Assembly: GCA_023416995.1 (NCBI GenBank) | Contig: JAEZGI010000055.1 | Coordinates: 1 to 57,750, forward strand | Source: Bacteroidota bacterium | GTDB taxonomy: Bacteria > Bacteroidota > Bacteroidia > Chitinophagales > Chitinophagaceae | Direction of reading: 5' to 3' | Length of the DNA: 57,750 nt | Shown here: in pieces, positions 41,674 to 51,072 of the stretch | Layout: every line of letters begins with the position of its first letter | Position numbering within the stretch: position 1 is the first letter of the stretch | Notes under the pieces: generated by a model | Databases searched by the model: none | Seen by the model: the letters and a program-made list of their open reading frames with translations, nothing else | Told to the model about the DNA's origin: nothing | Translations under genes and position numbers: made by a program

Positions 41674-43794
41674 CTAACGAACAAATGCCATTGCAACACC
41701 GCCATCAACATTGATTTGATTACCCGTTGATTTATTTAACAACCCACCAACAAAGGCATAACAGGCATTGGCAATATCCGCTGGCAAAATGATCTCATTA
41801 AGCAAAGTTCTTTTAGCGTAATACGCAGGAAGTTCTTCAACGGTGATACCATAAGCCTTTGCACGTCCTTCGGCCCATCCTCCTGCCCAGATATTACTGT
41901 CTGCAATAACAGCATCCGGATTCACGGCATTGACGCGAATGTTGTCTGCACCAAGTTCTGCAGCCATCAACCGTGTAAGATGTGCCTGTGCAGCTTTGGC
42001 TGATCCGTATCCGGCGTTGTTTGGACCTGCAACGACAGCATTCTTTGAAACAATATTGATCAGATCGCCACCCAATCCCTGCCGACGCATAACGTCTACA
42101 GCCATCTTTGACGTGATGAATTGCCCCTTAACAAGGATATCATATAAAAGATCCCACTCTTCGAGCGAATGTTCGGCAATAGATTTTGAAATACTGATAC
42201 CAGCGTTATTAACCACGATATCTACACCACCAAAAGCGAGATTTGCTTCAGCAAAAGCATTAGAAACCGAGTCCGCGTTCATGACATTCAACAACGTGGC
42301 AGCGACAACATTACTTCCGAATTTCTGTTCAAATTCGCTACGGGCATTTGCGAGCCGTTCCTGGTTGATATCGCTTAATACAACACAGGCTCCTTCCTCT
42401 GCAAATTTATGTGCGATTGCTTTTCCGATACCGCCCGCACTTCCGGTAACAACGGCCACTTTCCCACTCAGCGATTTTGGCTTAGGCATGCGTTGCAGCT
42501 TGGCTTCTTCCAATAACCAGTATTCAATATTGAACGCCTCCTGCCGCGGTAAAGCTGTATACTCGCTTACTGCCTCTGCACCACGCATTACATTGATAGC
42601 ATTGATATAAAATTCTGCTGCAACTTTAGCAGTATGTTTATCTTTTGAGAAACTAAACATACCAACACCCGGATACAGTATTATAACAGGATTTGCATCA
42701 CGCATTGCGGGACTGTTATCATGTTTACAGGTGTTGTAATAATCCGTATACATTTTGCGGTATGCTTCAAACTGCGGCGTTAATTGCTGCTTCAGTGAGC
42801 CATGATCTGAAAGATCTGCTTCCGCATCAAGCGATAAGATCAGGGGGCTGATCTTGGTACGAAGAAAGTGGTCAGGGCAGCTGGTGCCCAACGGCCCAAG
42901 GCGAGCCATATCTTTTGAATTAATAAATTCAAGCACCCTGGCATCGTCCGTAAAATGACCGATCATTCGCTGATCACTGCTGCAGAGTCCACGTAAGACC
43001 GGAGCGAGCCTGGCAGCTTGCTGTTTACGTTTCTCTTCGGGTAACGATTCGCGGACAGCACCTCCAAACACGGGCCCATTTTTACCAAGATGCTGTTCAA
43101 GATATTCGGCACACTTCTCTACAACTTCTAATGTATTTATATAAGATTCATATGCTGTATCACCCCAGGTGAATAAACCATGACTTCCGAGCATGATGCC
43201 ACGAATACCAGGATTTTCATCCAAACATTGTTTCAACTGCAAGCCGAGATCGAATCCCGGTTTTTGCCAGTCTACCCATCCCAATGTTCCGCCAAAAATC
43301 TCCTGTGTGATCTTTTTACCATCTGTCGCAGCGGCGATTGCAATGGCAGCATCGGGATGCAGGTGATCGATGTGTTTAAACGGAAGAAAAGCGTGAAGCG
43401 GTGTATCGATAGAAGGCGCCTTGCTGTCAAGATCATAAATGCAATGATTGAACAACGCAACCATTTCATCTTCCTGCTGCAACCCTTTATAGATGCTTTG
43501 AAGACTACGCAGCCGGTCAACATACAGCGCAGCAAGACCAGATCTTTTTAAGGTACCGATATCACCGCCTGAACCTTTTACCCACATAACCTCAGTTTCG
43601 GCGCCGGTCAGCGGGTCTTTTGCCATCGCCTTACATGAAGTATTACCGCCCCCATAATTAGTAAGACGCAAATCTGCACCGAGCAGATTTGATCGATAAA
43701 TCAGCAGGGCCACTTCGTCACCGGCCAACGCGGCTGCCTTTTCATTGTCCCATAAATAACTCACATGCCTGAATGTTGATTCAATCTTATCCAT
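41674..43794 (-). CDS. rhaEW: Fused rhamnulose-1-phosphate aldolase / L-lactaldehyde dehydrogenase
   Basis: 706 residues, two enzymes in one chain. The N-terminal part (about 20-410) is a class II aldolase with zinc-site histidines in HIDHLHPDAAI and SHGLFTWGD; it splits L-rhamnulose-1-phosphate into dihydroxyacetone phosphate and L-lactaldehyde. The C-terminal part (about 440-706) is a short-chain dehydrogenase with TGSAGGIGKAI, NNAGISIS and catalytic YGSAK, turning lactaldehyde into L-lactate. The same fusion is known from Bacillus (rhaEW). It heads the second rhamnose operon, behind the operator at 43876-43900. Confidence 0.92.
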   Translation of the reverse strand: MDKIESTFRHVSYLWDNEKAAALAGDEVALLIYRSNLLGADLRLTNYGGGNTSCKAMAKDPLTGAETEVMWVKGSGGDIGTLKRSGLAALYVDRLRSLQSIYKGLQQEDEMVALFNHCIYDLDSKAPSIDTPLHAFLPFKHIDHLHPDAAIAIAAATDGKKITQEIFGGTLGWVDWQKPGFDLGLQLKQCLDENPGIRGIMLGSHGLFTWGDTAYESYINTLEVVEKCAEYLEQHLGKNGPVFGGAVRESLPEEKRKQQAARLAPVLRGLCSSDQRMIGHFTDDARVLEFINSKDMARLGPLGTSCPDHFLRTKISPLILSLDAEADLSDHGSLKQQLTPQFEAYRKMYTDYYNTCKHDNSPAMRDANPVIILYPGVGMFSFSKDKHTAKVAAEFYINAINVMRGAEAVSEYTALPRQEAFNIEYWLLEEAKLQRMPKPKSLSGKVAVVTGSAGGIGKAIAHKFAEEGACVVLSDINQERLANARSEFEQKFGSNVVAATLLNVMNADSVSNAFAEANLAFGGVDIVVNNAGISISKSIAEHSLEEWDLLYDILVKGQFITSKMAVDVMRRQGLGGDLINIVSKNAVVAGPNNAGYGSAKAAQAHLTRLMAAELGADNIRVNAVNPDAVIADSNIWAGGWAEGRAKAYGITVEELPAYYAKRTLLNEIILPADIANACYAFVGGLLNKSTGNQINVDGGVAMAFVR

Positions 43795-43848
43795 ATAGTT
43801 TTTTTTATTGTTGTTGATGTAATTGTAACAATAAAGTGTTACTGTATG

Positions 43849-43900
43849 TAAAAGTATATACGCAAAACAGCTTTTCTATCCTGTGTTATCCTAACGACAG
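43849..43900 (-). promoter_or_regulatory. Operator (43876-43900) and -7 element (43849-43856) upstream of rhaEW
   Basis: A 25-bp element reads CTATCCTGT at its plus-strand left end and ACGACAG at its right end. It shares 21 of 25 positions with the element at 56226-56250. Both contain CTGT-N12-ACAG. On the minus strand the -7-like TACTTTTA begins 19 nt after the element, the same spacing as in the other copy. The element therefore covers the -33 region and is likely the binding site of the GntR-type regulator at 56342-57373. Confidence 0.7.
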
Positions 43901-43972
43901 GAAGAAAAATATTTTCAAAATGTGATGCAAACAGAGCTGCTGAAAACTGGTTGTGTTAGTTAGCGGAGTGTG

Positions 43973-45358
43973 TTAAATTGTTTTGGGCCAGTGCTTCAAT
44001 TCAATGAGCGAATGGGGTAGTTTTTTGTCGTTCCATTTTTTGTGAATGGCCAGTGCCGCGCCGAGGGCGGTGCCCTGTTTCATGGAACTCGCGTACACTT
44101 CTATTTGTGGGAAGGCATTTGTCAATAGCTGCATATAAATTTTGTTCTTGCAGAAGCCACCATCAACATACATCTTTTTTATACCACCGCCATTCATCAC
44201 CGACGTGATTGCATTCACCTGCCGTGCGATCAGGTCCGCAATCAAACGATGATATGCATGACTTGCTGATTGAAAATTACTCATCGGCCGAAGATGAAAC
44301 ACGCAGGGGTCAGTCGGTGAAGCAGCTTCATAGTTGCCGTTGATTATCGGCTCGAAATTCTCTTCATTTATCCACCGGCTGTCATACGACAGCGACTGTA
44401 GATGCCCTGCATCTGCACGGAAATAATCAGCTATACGGAGGACCTGTTCATTATGATCATGCCCCGAAAACAACATAGAAACCTTTACAGCCTTTCCATC
44501 ATAAGTCAGATAACTTAAACAACCACGGTTCAATTCATCATTGCCGGGCAGTTGCTGATTAAAGGGATTAAGACTGATGGTCCAGGTGCCGGTAGATACA
44601 ATTACAAAAGGTTCCGTGAAACTGAGAAGATAAGGGACTATCGCAGCAGAACTATCATGAAGACCGATACCGACAGTGAGTGCTTTTCCTGAATCAGTTT
44701 TTACAACAACCGCTTCGTTGCCGGTTACAACCTGTTGCAAATGTGACGAGATACCTTCCTGGTTCAGCCATTGATGATAGTCTCCTTTTACAAAGTTCCA
44801 CATCGCCGAGTGACAACCAACATTTGTCATTTCAGCAATGCTGCGGCCGGTTAACTGGAGGCTGAGGTATTGAGGAAAATGCAGAACGGTGTGAAGTTTT
44901 TTATATAGCTCCGGGCGCTCGTGTTTGAACCAATACAACTGGAGTCCTGCGTTCAGATGACCCATCACCGGAGAAGATGTTTCTAAGGCAATCTGTTCCT
45001 TGCTACCATGACTTTCCAGGAACCGCTGAAGCAATGCTTCCGGATATGGTTTAAGATAATTATAAAGTGGCGCGAGTAACTTGCCATCCTTGTCCAGGTA
45101 AACAACCGATGCTCCGTAAGTAGAAAAATTAACGGCTTTTAATTCATAAGTCTTCGACTCAATAAGTAACTGGGTATGCCGCAATATCCAGGCAGTAAGA
45201 ATAGCTATGTCTTCACAGGGAAATCCTTCTTCGTCGGTTGTTTCTTCGAAACTCGCCGTTTCTTCCCACACCAGCTGATATGCCTCATCAAACAACAGCA
45301 ATTTTTTATTGGTTTTACCGATATCAAAAACTGCTATAATGGACTGCCTTGTTTTCAT
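43973..45358 (-). CDS. rhaB: FGGY-family carbohydrate kinase, probably L-rhamnulokinase
   Basis: 461 residues with the actin-like FGGY kinase fold. The first domain begins with AVFDIGKTNKKLLLF, the phosphate-binding loop, followed by KAVNFSTYGASVVYL; the second has GIGLHDSSAAIVPYL and VSTGTWTISLN, and MKQGTALGAALAIHKKWN near the end. It would phosphorylate L-rhamnulose to the 1-phosphate used by the fused aldolase. An L-fuculokinase cannot be excluded by sequence alone, but RhaT 5 bp upstream and the rhamnosidases favour rhamnose. Last gene of the large operon. Confidence 0.85.
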   Translation of the reverse strand: MKTRQSIIAVFDIGKTNKKLLLFDEAYQLVWEETASFEETTDEEGFPCEDIAILTAWILRHTQLLIESKTYELKAVNFSTYGASVVYLDKDGKLLAPLYNYLKPYPEALLQRFLESHGSKEQIALETSSPVMGHLNAGLQLYWFKHERPELYKKLHTVLHFPQYLSLQLTGRSIAEMTNVGCHSAMWNFVKGDYHQWLNQEGISSHLQQVVTGNEAVVVKTDSGKALTVGIGLHDSSAAIVPYLLSFTEPFVIVSTGTWTISLNPFNQQLPGNDELNRGCLSYLTYDGKAVKVSMLFSGHDHNEQVLRIADYFRADAGHLQSLSYDSRWINEENFEPIINGNYEAASPTDPCVFHLRPMSNFQSASHAYHRLIADLIARQVNAITSVMNGGGIKKMYVDGGFCKNKIYMQLLTNAFPQIEVYASSMKQGTALGAALAIHKKWNDKKLPHSLIELKHWPKTI

Positions 45359-45363
45359 CTCGT

Positions 45364-46446
45364 TTAATTGTGTAGTGAATTACCATAACCAACAACAATC
45401 ACAGCAAGTATAATAAGGATGATGCCCAGAACAATCGTCCTCATCGTTTTCCTTGAAACGCCGTTCCACTCCTTCAAAGCAAAACCCCAGAAGTTAGCCA
45501 CGAGTATAATGAAGGCCATATGAAGAATCCATGAGCTCGAGCCGTTTCCCAATTTGCTTTCGCCCATACCATAAAAGAGATACTGCATAAACCATGTGGT
45601 ACCTGCTACAGCACAAAAAATATAATTACGTACCAATGGTGTTTTCCGGTTTGTGTAATCTGTGTAAGTTTTATTTTTCAAACTTAAGATCAAACACCAG
45701 ATAAGATTTGAAGCCAGTCCGCCCCATAACAGAACAACATAGATCACGTTGTTTTTGAAAAGGAAATTGATGCTTTCCGAAGGATTTGCTGCTTTCCAGG
45801 ACTCATTGGCCACCTCAGCCATTGGAGCACCAGCTTCTATACCATAATTGAAACCTGCACTGAGTATGCCCGATAGTATACAGATTACTAATCCCTTTTT
45901 GAGATTGAATTCTTTAACGCTTTCCTGCTTTTTCTCTTCCGGCAATTCCTTTTCCTTTTGATAACCGGCTTTCCCGCAAACATAAATCCCAATTAAACAA
46001 AGCAATACGCCAAGTAATACGACATTGCCCCAGGTGGATTCAACCAGGTTTGAAAAAGTAATCTTCCCCTGTACATTTGCGAGATCATAATAGATGGGTG
46101 GAGCGAGGGCGCCAAAAGCTGATGTAAAACCAAGCAAAACGGAATTGCCTAATGACATACCAAGATATCGCATGCCCAACCCATACATCAGGCCACCAAC
46201 ACCCCAGAGTACGCCCCAGAAAAAGGTCCAGAAGAAAGTGTCGAAAGATGCTTCAGCAATAATTGAAGCAAAACCCGGTATGGTGGCCCAGGCTACGATT
46301 GGTGGAATAATCAGCCATGAGAATAAACCTCCTGCCAGCCAGTATGTTTCCCACGACCACCCCCTTACTTTTTTGTATGGTACATAAAAGCTGCCTGATG
46401 CAACACCACCGATCAGGTGATAAAAAATTCCAAGAATTGCCTGCAT
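45364..46446 (-). CDS. rhaT: L-rhamnose:H+ symporter
   Basis: 360 residues with ten membrane helices, the RhaT family. Signatures are LGIFYHLIGGVASGSFYVPYKKVRGWSWE near the N-terminus, GMRYLGMSLGNSVLLG, GKAGYQKEKE before the cytoplasmic loop (about 185-200), and GTTWFMQYLFYGMGESKLG. It brings L-rhamnose across the inner membrane with protons. It lies 11 bp after the GH78 lipoprotein gene and 5 bp before the kinase gene, so it is in the same operon. Recognised with high confidence. Confidence 0.95.
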   Translation of the reverse strand: MQAILGIFYHLIGGVASGSFYVPYKKVRGWSWETYWLAGGLFSWLIIPPIVAWATIPGFASIIAEASFDTFFWTFFWGVLWGVGGLMYGLGMRYLGMSLGNSVLLGFTSAFGALAPPIYYDLANVQGKITFSNLVESTWGNVVLLGVLLCLIGIYVCGKAGYQKEKELPEEKKQESVKEFNLKKGLVICILSGILSAGFNYGIEAGAPMAEVANESWKAANPSESINFLFKNNVIYVVLLWGGLASNLIWCLILSLKNKTYTDYTNRKTPLVRNYIFCAVAGTTWFMQYLFYGMGESKLGNGSSSWILHMAFIILVANFWGFALKEWNGVSRKTMRTIVLGIILIILAVIVVGYGNSLHN

Positions 46447-46457
46447 AATTACTAGTC

Positions 46458-49250
46458 CTATTTACTAATTGTGAATTGGTAAGTGCCAGATCCAATGGAA
46501 AGCATCCCTTTGTCTTTCGCATCCGGCCGGTTAACACTGGTTAATTGAGTTACAGCCTTTCCACCCTCCTTAACCTTAGCGGCATCCATGGTAGGAAAGT
46601 AAACTTCTGCAGACGCGTTGGCAGGAATTGTAATGTTCCATTCAATACCAGAAGCCGTTTTTTTCCAGGCACTTTTTACGGTACCATATTTTGTATTTAG
46701 TGATGCTTCCACGAAATCAAGTCCTTCGGGGAATATAGGATTCATGATCACCTTTTTGAATGCCACCTGCTGGTCGTCTGTTTTAATACCGGCGAGATTC
46801 TCATAATACCAGATCAATAAATCACCGAGCAGCATCTGGTGGTTGCCCGAATTCATCATTGGGTTTGCTGCATCACCGTTCCATAATTCCCAAATGGTCG
46901 TTGCGCCTTTCTCAATCATATAACCCCAGCTGGGATAAGTTCTGTTGGTGGCAAGTTTATAAGCGAGGTCTGCCGCTCCGTTGTCTGTTAACCCGCGCAT
47001 CAGCCACATACCTCCAATGATCCCTGAGTTCACATGATCATCAAACTCTTTAAGCCTGGCGCGAATGTTAGAGAACACTGCTGCCCTGTCCTCTTCAGGA
47101 GCAAGACCAAAACTTAACGGAAGAAGGTTCGCGGTAACGGTATTATTGGCATAAGATTTCTTGTCGGCATTATAATACCGTTTGTTAAATGCAGTATGCA
47201 CCTTGGCAGCGATATCATTATACACGGAAACATCCTCAGGTTTGTTTAATCGTGTCGCATATCCTTTCATGAGGTTCAGGCAATGATAATAATAAGCAGA
47301 AGCAAGTAAACCGCCTTCAGTGGTACGGTTTGGATCCTGTGACCAGATCAGATCCAGTGACTCGGGAGGAACGCACCAGTCGCCGTAATTATCTTTCAAT
47401 ACAAGATCATTTTCCCGATAGGTGTTCCACATATACATGGTCCACTTCTTCATTGCATCATATTGTCTGGCGAAGCTGCGCGTATCACCAAACTGCTTCC
47501 TTAGCATCTCAGGAATAAATATAAAGGCACTGGGGTAGGTTACATTATCTGCATAACGGTCCCAGAAAGAGGGAACAATGTCTGGCACACTACCATTATC
47601 TTTCTGTGCGTCACGGATATCATCCAGCCATTTTGCATACAGTCGCGAGTTATCAAATAAAAAGCTTTCACCATACGAACTTATAACACGATCGCCTAAC
47701 CAACCTACTCTTTCATCGCGCTGCGGGCAATCAGTAGGCATGCCGCGATAGTTGCCACGGATGGTCCAGTATGAATTGCGGTGAATCTGGTTAATGGTTT
47801 CGTTTGATGTTCTGAAAGTTGCTGTTGTTTCAATATCATCATAAATCACTCTTCCTTCAAAATCGCTTACAGTTGGTGCCGATCTTAATCCATGAATTTC
47901 TACATACCGGAATCCATGATAAACAAATCTTGGTTCCCAATGCTCCACACCATCACCCTTAACCACATACTTGTCAGTTACCTGCGCATTGCGCATATTG
48001 TCGAGGTACAATGAGTCTTTTCCCTTGAGCGTTTCTGAAAACCGCATTTTGATGGTGTCGCCCTGTTGACCACTAACACGGATGGCAAGCCAGCCAACCA
48101 TATTCTGCCCCATATCAAGAACATAGGTGCTCCTGGAAGTAGCAATCACTTCTTTCGGTTTCAGTATTTCCTTAACACGTATATTTTCGTTGGGCTGCGC
48201 GACAAGCTGTGTTGCAGCAGGTGGCATCAGGTTTACTGCTTTCCATGTACCATCATCATAACCCGTCTTGTTCCAACCATTAAGTTCCCTGGTTGCATCA
48301 TATTCTTCACCATCAAACTCATTGTTTGCAATGATAGGCCCCTGATCAGTAACCTTCCAGTTTTCATCAGATGTGATTAAGCTTGTACTGCCATCAGTAT
48401 ATACAACACGGATCTGAAGCAATAATCTCGGTAAACCATAACTTACTTGTGGAATCTGTGTGAGCGGATCCGGTTTGCCATGATAGTTTCTGACGCCAAA
48501 ATACCGGCCATTACCAAGTATGACCCCCGCACAGTTCCGGCCTTCTTTGATAAGGTTGGTTACATCATAAGTGTTATAAAATAGTTTTTTATTGTATTCT
48601 GAAACTGTTGGTGCCAGTACGTCAATACCTGCTTTTTCACCATTGAGATAAAGCTCATAAAGACCCATGCCGCAGATATAGGCAGTGGCCGATTCAACCT
48701 TTTTGTCAACAGCAAATTCATTACGGAGGTATCTTGCTGAAAGCCTGGTGAAGGTATTTTCGGGCCGGTCCCGTTCATTAAAACCATCCAGTCCTATCCA
48801 CTTCGCCTTCCAATCCGTTGAATCCAGCAGACCAATGCTCCAGGATGCGGGTTTACTCCAGACTTCATCACCTTTATTCGTTGTAACCTTTACTTTCCAG
48901 AAACAATTCTGATAAGAAGAAAACGGCTTGCCACTGTATTCAATGTTGATAGAAGCGTCTGAGTTCACCTTATCGGTATCCCAAAGATCCCCTTCGTTGT
49001 TGTCTAATTTTTCCCTGGTGCTTGCTACCAATAAATGGTAACTGGTTTGAAGTAAATCTCTTTCATCAGACTCAAGTTTCCAGCTGAACCGCGGTTTGGT
49101 AATATCGCTGCCGGCTAAACTATCCCGGCCCTCAACCTGGAGCGACGCAATCTGAAATGATCCAGTTCCTGAACATGATGCAAACAACAGGCTACTGCCA
49201 ATCAAGCCTGAAAATATTATTGAGCGAAGTTGTTTCTTAAGATATAACAT
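46458..49250 (-). CDS. GH78 alpha-L-rhamnosidase, lipoprotein
   Basis: 930 residues from the ATG at 49250 (MLYLKKQLRSIIFSGLIGSS), whose signal ends in a lipobox FASC. A short upstream in-frame Met at 49271 adds nothing. Domain order fits GH78: N-terminal beta domains (FSWKLESDERDLLQTSYHL, AKWIGLDGF), a jelly-roll carbohydrate-binding part (YELYLNGEKAG), the (alpha/alpha)6 catalytic barrel with the Asp/Glu motif PQRDERVGWLGD, a later Glu in TTIWELWNG, and a C-terminal beta-sandwich. It cleaves terminal alpha-L-rhamnose from glycans, probably at the outer membrane. Confidence 0.94.
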   Translation of the reverse strand: MLYLKKQLRSIIFSGLIGSSLLFASCSGTGSFQIASLQVEGRDSLAGSDITKPRFSWKLESDERDLLQTSYHLLVASTREKLDNNEGDLWDTDKVNSDASINIEYSGKPFSSYQNCFWKVKVTTNKGDEVWSKPASWSIGLLDSTDWKAKWIGLDGFNERDRPENTFTRLSARYLRNEFAVDKKVESATAYICGMGLYELYLNGEKAGIDVLAPTVSEYNKKLFYNTYDVTNLIKEGRNCAGVILGNGRYFGVRNYHGKPDPLTQIPQVSYGLPRLLLQIRVVYTDGSTSLITSDENWKVTDQGPIIANNEFDGEEYDATRELNGWNKTGYDDGTWKAVNLMPPAATQLVAQPNENIRVKEILKPKEVIATSRSTYVLDMGQNMVGWLAIRVSGQQGDTIKMRFSETLKGKDSLYLDNMRNAQVTDKYVVKGDGVEHWEPRFVYHGFRYVEIHGLRSAPTVSDFEGRVIYDDIETTATFRTSNETINQIHRNSYWTIRGNYRGMPTDCPQRDERVGWLGDRVISSYGESFLFDNSRLYAKWLDDIRDAQKDNGSVPDIVPSFWDRYADNVTYPSAFIFIPEMLRKQFGDTRSFARQYDAMKKWTMYMWNTYRENDLVLKDNYGDWCVPPESLDLIWSQDPNRTTEGGLLASAYYYHCLNLMKGYATRLNKPEDVSVYNDIAAKVHTAFNKRYYNADKKSYANNTVTANLLPLSFGLAPEEDRAAVFSNIRARLKEFDDHVNSGIIGGMWLMRGLTDNGAADLAYKLATNRTYPSWGYMIEKGATTIWELWNGDAANPMMNSGNHQMLLGDLLIWYYENLAGIKTDDQQVAFKKVIMNPIFPEGLDFVEASLNTKYGTVKSAWKKTASGIEWNITIPANASAEVYFPTMDAAKVKEGGKAVTQLTSVNRPDAKDKGMLSIGSGTYQFTISK

Positions 49251-49287
49251 GTTGTTTTGATTTATGCACAATTCTTGCCTTCTCCCT

Positions 49288-51069
49288 TTAATTGCTTAAT
49301 CGATATTGATAACTGAGCCTTCCCATAGGCATGGCACTGCCAGACAAATAGGTGTCCATAAGATCTTCCGGGTTTTGTATACCATCGGTTACTTTAAAAT
49401 AGATAGCGTTTGTGCCGGCCAACGCCCCCAGCTGTTTGCGGGATATTTTTACCTGCACAATATTTTTGTTGATTGAAAACACCGGTTTTCCAACGTTCCC
49501 GGAAACGAATGATTGGTCAAGTTTTTTAAGACTGAACCCGGATGCACCCGGTTCAAGTGTCGCAATGAAATCGTATCCTTTCCATCCCTTTAATGCAGGC
49601 TCACCTATACCTACAAAAATGTTCAGACCTTTAAGAGGTGAAGAGGACGGCTGGAAGTCCTTTTCTGTTTGTATTAAAAAATATACATAACCTTTATCAT
49701 GTGATATTTTTACTTCCTTAATATTATTGACAGGTGCAGGAAGTTCATAAAACACTGTCTTTGAAGCGCCATAATGGCTTCTGGGCAAAGCACTGCTTTC
49801 AATATTCCTGTAAGTGTTTACACCGTTCCATTGCGAAGGAGCACCTTTGATGTTGATAGTACGGGGAACAGTATTGTTTATAGTAGCAGGCAATCCTTTG
49901 TACCTGCGGATATTTTTAATCATCTGAATATAGAACGCATCTTCATACCCACCTTTCATGGGTTCTATATCGCGCGAGTATTCCTTGTTTGCTGCATCGC
50001 ACAACATATATTCATCACCATAAGGTTGTTTATAAGCAATCCATTCGTTCCAACCGCCGATAAAAACTGTGTCGGGATCAACCTTAATGGCATGATCCCA
50101 TTGCCGTTGAAAAAAGGTTCCCCGGTCCACATCTTCAGCAATGTTTTGTTTCTTATCAGGATCCCAACCTCTACCCCAGTTGATCCATCCGGATGTTACT
50201 GATCTTGACATTGGAACTTTAGGATGACTGGCCACGGAAACACTCATGATTCCGCCATGTAACGGCTGTGGAAACGACCATTCGATCCATGGAAAACCAT
50301 CCTGGAAAGTTGGATCAAAGGGCCACTGGGGTTTTTTGAAATAGAAAAAGTTCTTTACTTCTTCGCTGTAAAGTTTTGGTACATAGCCATGATCACTCCG
50401 GCTTATTGCTTCTGCCCTGTCATCGGCAGTATCGGTATATGCAATGATCATTGGTTTGCCTTTCACTTTATACCAGGCATTCTCATATAGTCTACGCTTA
50501 TACAGATCATCATACAACACCTGTGTTGTTTCCATAGATTTGGAATGCGTATAAAATACTGCCTTAGGTGCGTTCCATCCATTTTGCTGGAACTCTTCGA
50601 TAATGCGAAGTACCTTTTCATAAACTTCCCTGTAGGTAACGCGGTTAGTCAGGTCAAATACAATGAAATCCACACCGGCCGTGGTTAACATTTTAAGCTG
50701 GCGGCGGATTACCCATTCATCTGCAGAGTTATAATAACCCCAGATAGGCTCGCCCCAGAAATGTGCCTGTCCGCTGGGACTAATAGCAGTGTCGTGTGAT
50801 TTGAAATCATACAACAGTTTCAAACCGTTTGGCATTGCACTTATCTTGGTAGCATCATACAAACCTGTTGCAAAAGGTTGCCCGATCCACGGCCAATAAA
50901 AAATGCCAACCTGCTTTTTGTCTTTGTAACCCCCGATTGCCGGGATCGTTCTTCCAAACTGATCCACGCCAACTACATTCAAAGAACCGGTTTTCAATTC
51001 GGGTTTTGATTGGGCAGAACAAAACATTGTGACACCACATAGTAGTGGTAAAATAATCAGAGCCTTCAC
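49288..51069 (-). CDS. GH71/99-like glycoside hydrolase
   Basis: 593 residues with signal peptide MKALIILPLLCGVTMFCSAQ. The catalytic part (about 45-400) resembles the GH71/99-like TIM barrels (WbsX-related): VGIFYWPWIGQPF, GVDFIVFDLTNR, KGKPMIIAYTD, VFIGGWNEWIAY. The C-terminal 200 residues look like a beta-sandwich sugar-binding domain (GYVYFLIQTEKDFQP, GLNIFVGIGEP). True GH99 enzymes cut alpha-mannosides, but this sub-group has unclear specificity. Between two rhamnosidase genes (3 bp from one, 37 bp from the other), it presumably attacks the same glycan backbone. Confidence 0.82.
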   Translation of the reverse strand: MKALIILPLLCGVTMFCSAQSKPELKTGSLNVVGVDQFGRTIPAIGGYKDKKQVGIFYWPWIGQPFATGLYDATKISAMPNGLKLLYDFKSHDTAISPSGQAHFWGEPIWGYYNSADEWVIRRQLKMLTTAGVDFIVFDLTNRVTYREVYEKVLRIIEEFQQNGWNAPKAVFYTHSKSMETTQVLYDDLYKRRLYENAWYKVKGKPMIIAYTDTADDRAEAISRSDHGYVPKLYSEEVKNFFYFKKPQWPFDPTFQDGFPWIEWSFPQPLHGGIMSVSVASHPKVPMSRSVTSGWINWGRGWDPDKKQNIAEDVDRGTFFQRQWDHAIKVDPDTVFIGGWNEWIAYKQPYGDEYMLCDAANKEYSRDIEPMKGGYEDAFYIQMIKNIRRYKGLPATINNTVPRTINIKGAPSQWNGVNTYRNIESSALPRSHYGASKTVFYELPAPVNNIKEVKISHDKGYVYFLIQTEKDFQPSSSPLKGLNIFVGIGEPALKGWKGYDFIATLEPGASGFSLKKLDQSFVSGNVGKPVFSINKNIVQVKISRKQLGALAGTNAIYFKVTDGIQNPEDLMDTYLSGSAMPMGRLSYQYRLSN

Positions 51070-51072
51070 GAA

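Noticed and set aside
41930..42610. Plus-strand open frame of 226 codons
   Set aside because: It is opposite the dehydrogenase half of the fused rhamnose enzyme; composition is that of an antisense shadow.
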